From NCBI GenBank assembly GCA_037720595.1, contig JBBJLW010000019.1, positions 1-64,000 on the forward strand: 64,000 nt of DNA, in the 5' to 3' direction. A program made the translations under genes and the position numbers. The notes under the pieces were generated by a model that saw only the letters and a list, made by a program, of their open reading frames with translations, made no database searches and was not told where the DNA came from. The stretch's first letter is position 1. Each line of letters begins with the position of its first letter. This DNA comes from Gaiellasilicea sp037720595. Lineage in GTDB: Bacteria > Actinomycetota > Thermoleophilia > Gaiellales > Gaiellaceae. Positions 17,935 through 25,518 of the stretch are shown piece after piece.

Positions 17935-19068
17935 GTGATCGACGCCGTTTCCTCGACATCCGAGCCAGAATCCGCGGCTTCGGCTGACCTCGAGCCAGTA
18001 CTCGCTTCCGTGGCCGAGAAGATCGCCCGCCACCGAGGGAAAAATATTGGCGAGCAGAACACGAAGCTGGGCCTCATAAACCCTGTGCTGGGAGCGCTCG
18101 GATGGAAGGTCGAAGACCTAGAGGAAGTACGACACGAGTTCCGTCGCAGGCCTGGAGACAAGCCGGTCGATTACGCATTGATGCTCGCCCGGACGCCAAA
18201 GCTTTTCGTCGAGGCGAAAGCGCTGGACGAGAACCTCGACGATCGGCGTTGGGCGGATCAAATCATCAGCTACGCGACTGTCGCGGGCGTCGAATGGGTG
18301 GTGCTGACTAACGGCGACGAGTACCGCATCTACAACTCTCACGCAGTCGCACCCGTTGAGGAGAAGCTATTCCGAGCCGTGCAGATAACCGCCGATCCGG
18401 GGGTCGCAACAGAAGCACTCCTTCTTCTTACAAAGGAACACATCCGGCAGAACGCGCTAACAGGTCTGTGGCGGGCGTACGCAACCGACCGCAAAGTGAA
18501 GGACGCCGTTGACGGTCTCTTCACGCCCGAGCCGAGCCCGTGGCTGATCCGGCGGCTTGCGAATCAGTTGGAGGGGCTGACACAGGGCGACGTGAAGGAT
18601 GCCCTTAGTCGTGCGCGGATCGCCTTCGACTTCCCTGCGCGAGAGCAACCGATCTCCTCCCGACACGTCCATGTCCTCGAGCCTGAGTCGAAGCCGCAAC
18701 GCACGAAGCAGCGACGCCTCCCCCGCCCCAAAGAAGTAAGCGACGTTTCCGTCCAACAGCTCATCGATGCCCGACTCATCGCACCCCCGCTCGAGCTTCG
18801 GCGATCCTACAAAGGGCGAGAGTTGTTCGGACGCATCGAGCCAGACGGGCGGGTCTCCTTCGCGGGTAGCACGTACAACTCGTTGTCCATAGCAGCCGGA
18901 ATGGCGAGAAGATCGGTGATCGGGGACATTCCAGGCCGCAAATACCCACCGACGAATGGATGGACGTTCTGGCGTTTCCGCGACAGTGACGGAACGTCTC
19001 GCGAACTGTCCGTCCTGCGTGAGCGCCTCGCTGAGAGGAACAGCCGCCCTACTAGTCCCACAGCGTGA
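17935..19068 (+). CDS. Type I restriction HSDR_N-like and RAMA domain protein
   Basis: A 377-residue protein. Residues about 30-150 resemble the type I restriction HsdR N-terminal nuclease: NEQNTK-like opening (GEQNTKLGLINPVLGALGW), PVDYAL, and FVEAKAL giving the D...ExK catalytic pattern. A helical middle and a basic linker (about 235-255) lead to a C-terminal RAMA-type domain (about 263-365) with LIDARLIAPPLEL, SYKGRE, DGRV and NGWTFWRF. RAMA domains are thought to read modified DNA bases. A single protein with nuclease and modification reader suggests a modification-dependent restriction factor. No methyltransferase or helicase lies nearby. It occupies the cargo slot of element 2. Confidence 0.75.
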   Translation: MIDAVSSTSEPESAASADLEPVLASVAEKIARHRGKNIGEQNTKLGLINPVLGALGWKVEDLEEVRHEFRRRPGDKPVDYALMLARTPKLFVEAKALDENLDDRRWADQIISYATVAGVEWVVLTNGDEYRIYNSHAVAPVEEKLFRAVQITADPGVATEALLLLTKEHIRQNALTGLWRAYATDRKVKDAVDGLFTPEPSPWLIRRLANQLEGLTQGDVKDALSRARIAFDFPAREQPISSRHVHVLEPESKPQRTKQRRLPRPKEVSDVSVQQLIDARLIAPPLELRRSYKGRELFGRIEPDGRVSFAGSTYNSLSIAAGMARRSVIGDIPGRKYPPTNGWTFWRFRDSDGTSRELSVLRERLAERNSRPTSPTA

Positions 19069-19080
19069 CCGAAGAGACCC
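19052..19080 (+). repeat. Terminase 3'-end remnant after the RAMA gene
   Basis: A 29-bp stretch matching 15530-15558 at 25 positions, with the first 14 (CTAGTCCCACAGCG) identical. On the minus strand it still reads as the terminase C-terminus (VSSVTLWD and stop, against VSSIALWD). The RAMA gene stop lies inside it. Confidence 0.7.
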
Positions 19081-19154
19081 AACGCGCTGTCACCGCGGTT
19101 CGCCTGGCGATCGGGAGTAAGGTCGGCTCGACCCCGAGCATGGAGGATCGCGTC

Positions 19155-19436
19155 ATGAGCATCGTTGTCCGCTTCCACCCCACATCCCTGACGACCGAGA
19201 AGTACGACGACGCAATCCGGCGGCACGAGGAGGCTGGAATCGAGCTTCCTCCAGACGGCATGGACTACCACGTTTGCTTTGGGTCAGATGGGGACTTGCG
19301 CGTCAGCGAGATCTGGGACTCTCAGGAGCAGTTCGAGGCGTACGGTGAGCGCTTGATGCCGATACTGGCCGATGCCGGAATCGAGTTTTCAGGCGCACCA
19401 GAGATCTTCGAGGTTCACAAGATCATCAAGCGCTAG
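19155..19436 (+). CDS. Small dimeric alpha/beta-barrel (ABM-like) protein
   Basis: A 93-residue protein. The frame is open from a GTG at 19065, but GGAGG at 19142-19146 is 8 nt before ATG 19155 and the homologous fold begins there (MSIVVRFHPTSL). The pattern of a first strand, a helix (TEKYDDAIRRHEEAG), strands and FEVHKIIKR at the end fits antibiotic-biosynthesis-monooxygenase-like ferredoxin folds, which often act as small oxygenases or ligand binders. It has a true Shine-Dalgarno site, unlike the leaderless genes here. Function unknown; it lies in the distal part of element 2. Confidence 0.7.
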   Translation: MSIVVRFHPTSLTTEKYDDAIRRHEEAGIELPPDGMDYHVCFGSDGDLRVSEIWDSQEQFEAYGERLMPILADAGIEFSGAPEIFEVHKIIKR

Positions 19437-19552
19437 GCGGGGCGAGTTTCGCCAATCGGTTCCACACGAGACGACATCCCGATGCGCCGCGAGGCCGCTC
19501 AGGAAACCAAAGACGACCTCCAACGACATAGCGCGGCATGAACGCTAGGCGG

Positions 19553-19578
19553 CCTCGAATCGAATAAGGAGCGCGCTG
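19553..19578 (+). repeat. Degenerate third att-like copy
   Basis: Shares the first 12 bases of the att repeat (CCTCGAATCGAA), then matches 13 of the next 16 if one gap is allowed, ending GCGCTG. It could be the far right end of element 2. The match is too short to be certain. Confidence 0.4.
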
Positions 19579-19581
19579 GCG

Positions 19582-19587
19582 TACGAT
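19582..19587 (+). promoter_or_regulatory. -10 box TACGAT, leaderless start
   Basis: TACGAT lies 6 nt before the GTG at 19594 of the lipoprotein gene. Confidence 0.45.
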
Positions 19588-19593
19588 CGGGTC

Positions 19594-19962
19594 GTGCCCG
19601 GGAAACGCATCGCTGTGCTCCTCCTGGCTGCATCCGTCGTGGGAGCGTGTGGCTCGGCGGATGCCACGGACGCCGAAGACTTCCCTCCGCCGCTGAGCGC
19701 GAGCGAGGGCAAGGAGCTCGCCCTCGGAACGCCCCAGGCGACGGTCTTCACACGATTCGGCGAGTCCGAGGGGCCGAACAATGCGACCCTGAAGGTCGGG
19801 GCAAGCCGCTGCTACACCTACCTCGCGCCGGGCACCGAGGAGACCGGCACCGAGGCGTTCGCTGGAGAAACTGTCTACGACTCCTGGTGGATCTGCTTCG
19901 ACAATCGAGATCGCCTCGTCCACAAGGAGCCTCCGGACGGCATGAAGACTTCGGTCGGGTAG
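19594..19962 (+). CDS. Small lipoprotein, possibly BamE/SmpA-like fold
   Basis: A 122-residue protein with a signal peptide and lipobox (VVGAC, Cys19). The mature part opens acidic and Pro-rich, then has LGTPQATVFTRFGES followed by strands with two more cysteines (CYTYLAP and WWICFDNRDRL). A helix that limits a processing-step-like motif followed by an antiparallel sheet recalls BamE/SmpA-like lipoproteins, which help envelope assembly. The likeness is at the pattern level only. It lies just outside the island and heads toward the stress block. Confidence 0.65.
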   Translation: MPGKRIAVLLLAASVVGACGSADATDAEDFPPPLSASEGKELALGTPQATVFTRFGESEGPNNATLKVGASRCYTYLAPGTEETGTEAFAGETVYDSWWICFDNRDRLVHKEPPDGMKTSVG

Positions 19963-19981
19963 CTGGTCCTGGCCTCACCCC

Positions 19982-20425
19982 TCACGGCTTGTCGTCCAGC
20001 GTGACGTCACCCTCCGTCTCGATTTCGACTCGCTCCTTGCGCAGCTCGTCGCGAACCCGTTCGTTGACAGTCTCGACGTGCTTGCGGATGAGGACTCGCT
20101 CTGTGAGCACGACTTCCTTGGTCACCACGAGCCGCTCCTCGTAGACGGGGATCGAGATCGAGCCGTCCGCGAGCGTCTCGATCCCGCCGGCGTCTCCATC
20201 CTCGACCGGCACCCGCTCGAGCTCGACCCGTTCGTGGTTCCTCTCGATCAGCTCGTTGACCTTGAGTGTGTCCACTCGTTTCTTCGCTCGCACGGAGCCG
20301 ACACCACGCCACCTCGTCTCGACATTTGCGACCTCTTCGTGGCGAATCACGACCGCGGTGTCCGGCGTCTCGGGTGGCACGTCGAGAGCCTGTCGCGGCT
20401 GCGTCCAATCGTCGTTGCTGGCCAT
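19982..20425 (-). CDS. YsnF/AvaK (DUF2382) stress protein
   Basis: A 147-residue soluble, highly charged protein. It shows the DUF2382 pattern of repeated strands with alternating charge: VIRHEEVANV, VNELIERNHERVELERVPVE, IPVYEERLVVTKEVVLTERV and NERVRDELRKERVEIE. Family members are linked to general stress and desiccation in bacteria; the molecular role is unknown. It is followed on the same strand side by the PRC-barrel paralog at 20501, and the two share the DELRKERVE-type ending. Confidence 0.8.
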   Translation of the reverse strand: MASNDDWTQPRQALDVPPETPDTAVVIRHEEVANVETRWRGVGSVRAKKRVDTLKVNELIERNHERVELERVPVEDGDAGGIETLADGSISIPVYEERLVVTKEVVLTERVLIRKHVETVNERVRDELRKERVEIETEGDVTLDDKP

Positions 20426-20500
20426 TTCTCTCCCCTCGATGGTGCGGGTGCGGGACGCGCGAGGGGGCGGTACTTCGCCCCCCTCGCATCTCGCGTGTCG

Positions 20501-21250
20501 CTACCGGTTCTCGTCGACGTCGACCCGCTCCTTGCGCACCTCGTCCGACACCGTCTCGGTCTCGGTCTCGGTCTCCTTCTCGAGCGTGATCCGCTCCTTG
20601 CCGACGACCTCCTTCTGGACGACGGCCTCCTCCCGGTGCAGCGGCATGTCGATCTCCTCTTCCCCGATCTCGGCGCCGCTGACCACCTCGTCCATCGGCT
20701 CACGCGTCACCTTCGCCGTCTCGCGCTTCACGTCGACATCGACGCTCGCATCCTCCGTCTCCACCCACTTACGCAGGCGGACGCTGCCCGCCTCGACCTC
20801 GCGCTTACCAACCTGCAGCTCCTCCTCCGCGCGAACGACGCTTTGAGCGTCGTCGTCGCCCCGTGAGGGGCCCTGATCCATCGCCCGCCCGCGCCCGCCC
20901 TCCGGCAGGCCGGTGTCCGAGCGCCGTTCCGAGTACTCGAGCCCGTAATACGCGTACAGCTCGGCCTCGGTGTCCTGCCCGATCTCGTCACCGTCGATGT
21001 CAGGCGAGTCCTTCACCTGATCCTTCGCATACGGCACGGTGATGCCGTCCTCGCTGGGGCGTGCGCCCTCGATCGGTACGAGCACGCGCTTGGTACCGAG
21101 AAACCCGGTACCGATCCCGATCCATTCCGGGGTGTTGGTCTGCTCGTCGTAGAAGATCTCCTCGACGCTGCCGATCTTCTCCCCCTCGGAGGAATAGACC
21201 GCCTCACCCTGCATCTGCTCCAGCCGTTCCATCGTCAGTTCCTGCGGCAT
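20501..21250 (-). CDS. PRC-barrel and YsnF (DUF2382) domain protein
   Basis: A 249-residue protein. Residues 1-75 form a PRC-barrel (MQGEAVYSSEGEKIGSVEEI, PEWIGIGTGFLG, VPYAKDQVKDSP). A low-complexity linker leads to a DUF2382 domain (about 130-245) ending in a run of Glu-Thr dipeptides and VRKERVDVDENR. The frame opens at 21307, but AAGGAG lies 9 nt before the ATG at 21250 and the PRC domain starts there. PRC-barrels often bind RNA, protein or membranes; with YsnF the pair is typical of stress-induced actinobacterial proteins. Confidence 0.85.
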   Translation of the reverse strand: MPQELTMERLEQMQGEAVYSSEGEKIGSVEEIFYDEQTNTPEWIGIGTGFLGTKRVLVPIEGARPSEDGITVPYAKDQVKDSPDIDGDEIGQDTEAELYAYYGLEYSERRSDTGLPEGGRGRAMDQGPSRGDDDAQSVVRAEEELQVGKREVEAGSVRLRKWVETEDASVDVDVKRETAKVTREPMDEVVSGAEIGEEEIDMPLHREEAVVQKEVVGKERITLEKETETETETVSDEVRKERVDVDENR

Positions 21251-21313
21251 TTTCGAAGTCTCCTTTTGCGGTAGTCGGTCAACGACACTGTTCGGCGAGA
21301 GGCTCAATGACCT

Positions 21314-22132
21314 CTAGCCGGTAGAGCTTCCGGGGCGGCGCGTCGTGTACTGCTCGGTGACACCGGTAGACGGCTCGCCGTCCTGCTGTTGCGCCTTGTC
21401 CTTGGCGGCCTGCGCCTCTTCCTTCGCGCGCGACATGCCCTTGTCCAGGTCCTGCTTGAGCTGCTCCTTGTTCTCCTGACCCTTCTGATAGGCGCCCTCG
21501 AGCATCTTCCCCGCGACCTCACGGCCACCGAGCCCGAAGGCGAGTGCCGCAGCGAGAGCGATCCCGCCGAGCAGGAGCGTGTAGGTCGTGATCACGATGT
21601 CGTGCGCGATCTTCAGCTGCTCGAGGATCATGAAGCTCGCAATCGTCATCACCAGGATCGGGGCGACCGTTGCGACGACCTTGCCAAGAGCGGTGTCGCC
21701 CATCACCCTGGTCACGAGCGTCGCGATCCCAGCGGCGATGGCGCTTGCGACCAGGAAGATCAGCAGCGCCGCGAGCACGTTCGGCAGGTACGCATATACG
21801 GCGGCGACGAAGTTCGTCAGCGCCTCGATCCCGAGCACCGAAACGGCGAGCGAGATCACCCCGAGCATCACCGCCCAGAACGCGATGCTGCCGAGCAGCT
21901 TCGAAGGGCTCGAGGTGACCTTCTGGACGAACTGCCCCCCTTGTCCCTTATGCAGCATCCTGTCCAGCCCCGCCCCCTTCAGCACGCGGCTGACGAGCTT
22001 GCCCACGATCTTCGCGACGATGTAGCCGATCACGAGGATCAGGAGCGCGCCGATCAGAGCCGGCAACCATTCGAAGAACACCGTGAACGCGCGCTCGACA
22101 CTGTCGCCGATGTTCAATTTCGCCAAAATCAT
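21314..22132 (-). CDS. MscS-like TM-helix-repeat membrane protein
   Basis: A 272-residue protein with five or so membrane helices. It has the conserved TM-helix repeat (ALLILVIGYIVAKIVGKLVSRVLKGAGLDRML) twice and the pore-type FGLGGREVA segment at about 215. After that it lacks the MscS beta domain and instead ends in a charged, Gln/Glu/Lys-rich coiled tail (about 225-272). It therefore resembles mechanosensitive-channel relatives without the cytoplasmic vestibule. A paralog with the beta domain lies at 23114, across the divergently read sigma factor gene. Confidence 0.82.
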   Translation of the reverse strand: MILAKLNIGDSVERAFTVFFEWLPALIGALLILVIGYIVAKIVGKLVSRVLKGAGLDRMLHKGQGGQFVQKVTSSPSKLLGSIAFWAVMLGVISLAVSVLGIEALTNFVAAVYAYLPNVLAALLIFLVASAIAAGIATLVTRVMGDTALGKVVATVAPILVMTIASFMILEQLKIAHDIVITTYTLLLGGIALAAALAFGLGGREVAGKMLEGAYQKGQENKEQLKQDLDKGMSRAKEEAQAAKDKAQQQDGEPSTGVTEQYTTRRPGSSTG

Positions 22133-22302
22133 CTGAGAACTCCTCCCTCTTCACATCGGGCACACCACACCCGGTTGGAAGAGCAAGACCGCGGGGGGGC
22201 CCGGAAAGTTACGGCGATCTGTAACCGGAACGCGCTTGCACTGGTCGTACGAGGTGTGAAGACCGTTTGGACGCTCGAGCGTGTCTCGCGTGCTCGCCCG
22301 AC

Positions 22303-22308
22303 TAGACT
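22303..22308 (+). promoter_or_regulatory. -10 box TAGACT before the ECF sigma gene
   Basis: TAGACT lies 10 nt before the ATG at 22319. The 22133-22302 interval between the divergent genes holds no other feature I can support; an ECF-type -35 is not clear. Confidence 0.4.
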
Positions 22309-22318
22309 CTCGCCCTTC

Positions 22319-22894
22319 ATGGACCCGGACGAGGAACTGGTCGAGCGAACGCTCGGGGGCGACATGAGCGCCTTCGAGACGCTCGTGCACCGACACCAGG
22401 GGCTCGTTCATCGCGTCGTCGCCCGCGTGATCGGTCACAACGACGCCGACGACGTGACGCAGGATGCCTTCCTCCGCGCCTTCCACCGCCTCGGCCAGTT
22501 CCGGGGAGACTCGCCCTTCCGCGCCTGGCTGCTACGCATCGCGCACAACACCGCCCTGAGCTCGCTTGCGGCACGGGATCCGGAAAGCACGACGCTCCCT
22601 GTCGAGGACGCCGAGAGCGTGCCGAGCTCTGGTCGCACTCCTGCTCACGACTTGGAGGACACCGAGCGCCGCGAACGGCTCAGCCTCAAATTGCAGCAGA
22701 TGCGGCAAACCCACCGGACCGTGCTCGTGCTGCGCGATCTGGAGGGCCTGAGCTACGAAGAGATCGCTGCCGTCACCGAGACGCCGCTCGGCAGCGTCAA
22801 AGGTCGTCTTTTTCGTGCTCGGCAAGAGATGATCGAGATCCTTCGTCATAACACCTACGACTGGGAGCTGCCCGATGAGCGAGCTTCCGCCTGA
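22319..22894 (+). CDS. ECF-type RNA polymerase sigma factor
   Basis: A 191-residue sigma-70 family protein with region 2 (FETLVHRHQGLVHRVVARV, DADDVTQDAFLRAFHRLGQF) and region 4 (VLVLRDLEGLSYEEIAAVT, GSVKGRLFRARQ). The frame is open far upstream, but ATG 22319 begins the domain. It should direct transcription in response to an envelope or stress signal. It is divergent from the stress-protein genes and coupled to a small gene and an MscS-like gene, which are probably its targets or partners. Confidence 0.9.
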   Translation: MDPDEELVERTLGGDMSAFETLVHRHQGLVHRVVARVIGHNDADDVTQDAFLRAFHRLGQFRGDSPFRAWLLRIAHNTALSSLAARDPESTTLPVEDAESVPSSGRTPAHDLEDTERRERLSLKLQQMRQTHRTVLVLRDLEGLSYEEIAAVTETPLGSVKGRLFRARQEMIEILRHNTYDWELPDERASA

Positions 22895-23114
22895 GCAGTC
22901 GCCCACGCCGGCGGAGCAGCGTCTGCTCCTCCTGCTCGAGGTGCTTCGACGGGAGGCGGGAGGCGACGACCGCGCGTTCGTCGGATCGGTGATGCGACAT
23001 GTGCGCGTCCAGAGCGTGTTGCGCGAGTTGCTCAGCGCGGTCGGCGGCCTCACCTCGGCGGTTCGGGAGGCTCTCGCGATCCTGCTCGCCACCCGGAGAG
23101 GAGCGAACCGCTGA
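22875..23114 (+). CDS. Small protein coupled to the sigma factor
   Basis: A 79-residue protein overlapping the sigma gene by 20 nt and sharing its last base with the next start (TGATG). It is mostly helical with a Leu-rich stretch (LLLLLEVLRREAG) and an amphipathic C-terminus. Its place is that of an anti-sigma factor, but it has no HxxxCxxC zinc motif and no clear membrane helix. Function unknown; a divergent regulator or accessory peptide is possible. Confidence 0.65.
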   Translation: MSELPPEQSPTPAEQRLLLLLEVLRREAGGDDRAFVGSVMRHVRVQSVLRELLSAVGGLTSAVREALAILLATRRGANR

Positions 23115-23932
23115 TGCTCCTGGCTGACATCATCGATCGGGCGGCAGCCTCGTTCGGTGAGGCGCTGCCCCGCCTCGCAGGCGCGATCGTCCTGCTCATC
23201 GTGGGCTTCGTGTTGGCCCCGATCGTCGCCCGAATCATCCGAAAGGTGCTCGGCGCGGCCGGGCTCGACCGGCTCGGGGAGCGCCTCGGTGTGCCCAACG
23301 TTCTGGCCCGAATCGGGATCGACCGCTCCCTTTCGGCCTTGGTGGCGACGGCGATCCGGATCGCGATCGTCGTTGTGACCGTGGTCGCAGCCCTCTCGCT
23401 GCTCGGGCTCGCGGCCCTGTCGCTCGCGCTTAACGAGCTGATCCTCTTCTTGCCGAAACTACTCGTTGCGCTCTTGCTCGTACTCGCCGGATTCGTCGTG
23501 GCCGAGTTCGTCGGCGCGCGTGTCCAGGCACTCGCGACTCAGATGGACCTCCCCGGTCCGCTCCGTCAAGTGACGGAGGCCGCGATCGTCGCGCTCTTCG
23601 CGCTGACCGCGCTCGCGCAGATCGGCGTTCCGACGACCATCCTGACGGGGCTTGTCGCGCTGATCATCGTCGCTATCAGCGCCACGTTCGCTCTGGCATT
23701 CGGCCTCGGCGGGCGCGAAGTCGCTCGACAATTGAGCGCCGGACGCTACATCGGGAACGCCTATCGCGTCGGCGATCAGATCGAAGTGGCGGGATTCAGC
23801 GGCCGCATCAAGCGGATCGAGTCGGCTGCCACGGTGCTCGATGGAGCCGACGGACAATCCATTCGAATCCCGAACCAGATGTTGCTCGAGTCGGTGGTCA
23901 CCGTGAACGCCGACGATCCCGAGCGTGGCTAG
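23114..23932 (+). CDS. MscS-family mechanosensitive channel-like protein
   Basis: A 272-residue protein. Helices lie at about residues 15-40, 70-90, 105-130, 160-180 and 180-205. The pore-type FGLGGREVARQL segment is followed by the MscS beta domain: YRVGDQIEVAGFSGRIKRIE and IRIPNQMLLESVV. Unlike the 21314 paralog it keeps this vestibule domain but stops soon after, with no C-terminal alpha/beta part. It probably relieves turgor or senses membrane tension. Translationally coupled (TGATG) to the small sigma-linked gene. Confidence 0.85.
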   Translation: MLLADIIDRAAASFGEALPRLAGAIVLLIVGFVLAPIVARIIRKVLGAAGLDRLGERLGVPNVLARIGIDRSLSALVATAIRIAIVVVTVVAALSLLGLAALSLALNELILFLPKLLVALLLVLAGFVVAEFVGARVQALATQMDLPGPLRQVTEAAIVALFALTALAQIGVPTTILTGLVALIIVAISATFALAFGLGGREVARQLSAGRYIGNAYRVGDQIEVAGFSGRIKRIESAATVLDGADGQSIRIPNQMLLESVVTVNADDPERG

Positions 23933-23954
23933 CGGCTAGCTCTCCGATCGCGGT

Positions 23955-25424
23955 TCAACAGCTCTTGCCTGCTGACACGAGCCCGCGCTCGGCGCTCGCG
24001 CGCTCGGGAAAGAGGATCGCCTCCCGCACGGCCGTCCGCATCAGCCCGAGCTTCGGGAGCGGGTAGTTGTCAAGCTTGCGCCGGCTCGCGATGTAGGTCG
24101 CGCCGAACGTCTCGGTCAGCGTCTCCTTCGGGTCGATTCCACCGACGAGCCGGACGAGCGCGGGAAGCCTGCGCAACGGCACGTCGGTCGCCACGTTCGT
24201 CTCCACTGTCCGCGCGAGCCCGGGGAAGTTGCGGAGTAGCCGCACGGGGTCGAGCTGATCGGCCATAGCCGACAGGAAGCAGCGCTGCCGTGCCATCCGC
24301 ATGTAGTCGTTCGAGTCCTTCCGCGAGCGCACGTAGGCGAGCGCCTCGCGGCCGTAGAAGAGGTAGCGGCGGCCTGGAACGACGTCGATCCGCGGCTTCG
24401 GCTCACCCCACGCTGGCCGGGTCACCTCGTCGACGAGACGCTCCTTGACGAGGATCCGCACCCCGCCGAGCCCGTCGACGAGATCGGCGAAACCGCGCAG
24501 ATTGACAAGCGCGTAGTAATCGACCCTGATCCCGAGCATCGTCGAGACCGACTGCTTGAGCGCGGTCGCACCCGGGTCGCGCCCGCCCGGGAAGAGCGCA
24601 GGCTGCGTCCGCGCAAAGCCGTAGAGCGCGTTCAGCGGCTGCTCGAATCGCTTCGGTTTGCCGGCCAGCTCGCCGCCGAGCGGCACGTCCACGAAGTTGC
24701 GCGGAATCCCGAACGCGACCGCCCGGCCGCCCCCGTGCTGGATCGCGACGAGGATCATCGTGTCGGTGCGCGCCCCCGAGTTGCCCGGTCCCTCGTCCGT
24801 GCCGAGGAGCAGGATCGTCGTCCAGGGCTTCCCCTGCACCGGCTGCTGACGAGCCAGCACCTGACCCGAGCCGCCGAGCGGAAGGTCGTACCGAGGCTCG
24901 GCGACGGGAACCGGCCGGGGTGCGCTCGGCGGTGCCGCGATCCCGGGATAGCGCGGCTGCGGGGCGATCAGCGCCCCGACGAAGAGGCCGCGCGAAGGCA
25001 GCACGTCACGAGGCTCCTCTCTCGCGAAGACCGTCTCGAGCACGTCGTAGCTGCGAACGGTCACGTAGCCCGCGGCGGCGTGCGGGAGTGCCGTCGCCAC
25101 CACGAGAGCGGCGAGCACGACCCGGGTTGCGGCGGTCCCGGTACCCCGCGCCGCATCGACGACCGCGAACAAACGAAAGGCGAGCACAGCGAGGTCGGCG
25201 GCGAGCAGAGTCGCGACGAGCCGGCGGTCGACCACCGGCAGTCCGGCCCGGCCGCGCCAGGCAACGGCCGCGAGCAGCGCGAGGAGGAGTAGCGCCGTCG
25301 CGGCGAGGAGGAGGATTCCGCGCCGGCGGGCGCCGCGCAGGAGCTGCCCCGTACCGGGCAGCAACATCGAGAGAAAGCCGGCTAGGAGCGCACGGCGACT
25401 CGGCTCGGTCATCGGTCGGCCCAT
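23955..25424 (-). CDS. LytR-CpsA-Psr (LCP) family protein with multi-helix N-terminus
   Basis: A 489-residue protein. The N-terminal 130 residues contain a SMLLPGTGQLLRGARRRG motif, known from TM2-like small membrane domains, and three or four helices in place of the usual single LCP anchor. The LCP domain (about 205-400) shows LLLGTDEG, GARTDTMILVAI, DYYALVNLRGFADLVD, AYVRSRKDSNDYMRM and the catalytic Arg/Asp set. LCP enzymes move undecaprenyl-linked polymers onto peptidoglycan, which fits a window full of glycan genes. Start at ATG 25424 is supported by a -10 box 6 nt upstream. Confidence 0.9.
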   Translation of the reverse strand: MGRPMTEPSRRALLAGFLSMLLPGTGQLLRGARRRGILLLAATALLLLALLAAVAWRGRAGLPVVDRRLVATLLAADLAVLAFRLFAVVDAARGTGTAATRVVLAALVVATALPHAAAGYVTVRSYDVLETVFAREEPRDVLPSRGLFVGALIAPQPRYPGIAAPPSAPRPVPVAEPRYDLPLGGSGQVLARQQPVQGKPWTTILLLGTDEGPGNSGARTDTMILVAIQHGGGRAVAFGIPRNFVDVPLGGELAGKPKRFEQPLNALYGFARTQPALFPGGRDPGATALKQSVSTMLGIRVDYYALVNLRGFADLVDGLGGVRILVKERLVDEVTRPAWGEPKPRIDVVPGRRYLFYGREALAYVRSRKDSNDYMRMARQRCFLSAMADQLDPVRLLRNFPGLARTVETNVATDVPLRRLPALVRLVGGIDPKETLTETFGATYIASRRKLDNYPLPKLGLMRTAVREAILFPERASAERGLVSAGKSC

Positions 25425-25430
25425 CCCGAA

Positions 25431-25436
25431 AGTCTA
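25431..25436 (-). promoter_or_regulatory. -10 box TAGACT, leaderless start of the LCP gene
   Basis: On the minus strand TAGACT lies 6 nt before the ATG at 25424. Confidence 0.5.
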
Positions 25437-25504
25437 GAAGGCGGCGCGGCGAGCACTATTGCTAGGAAATCGTAAGAATCCGGGAAGGGATCCGGGGGCG
25501 ACGC

Positions 25505-25510
25505 TACAGT
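25505..25510 (+). promoter_or_regulatory. -10 box TACAGT, leaderless start
   Basis: TACAGT lies 8 nt before the ATG at 25519. It is divergent from the LCP promoter about 70 bp away. Confidence 0.5.
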
Positions 25511-25518
25511 CGGGCGCG

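Larger units (their letters stand above)
17787..19578. mobile_element. Integrative element remnant 2 (RAMA-domain cargo)
   Basis: A 1.8-kb segment beginning with att copy 2 and a leader similar to that of element 1, then the HSDR_N-RAMA gene, then the 29-bp terminase 3' end at 19052-19080, a small ABM-like gene, and a degenerate third att-like sequence near 19553. It lacks an integrase. The same order of att, leader, cargo and terminase end in both elements argues for tandem related insertions. Confidence 0.6.

Noticed and set aside
19065..19154. Longer start for the ABM-like protein
   Set aside because: A GGAGG site and the start of the fold support ATG 19155; the extra residues would come from the terminase remnant.
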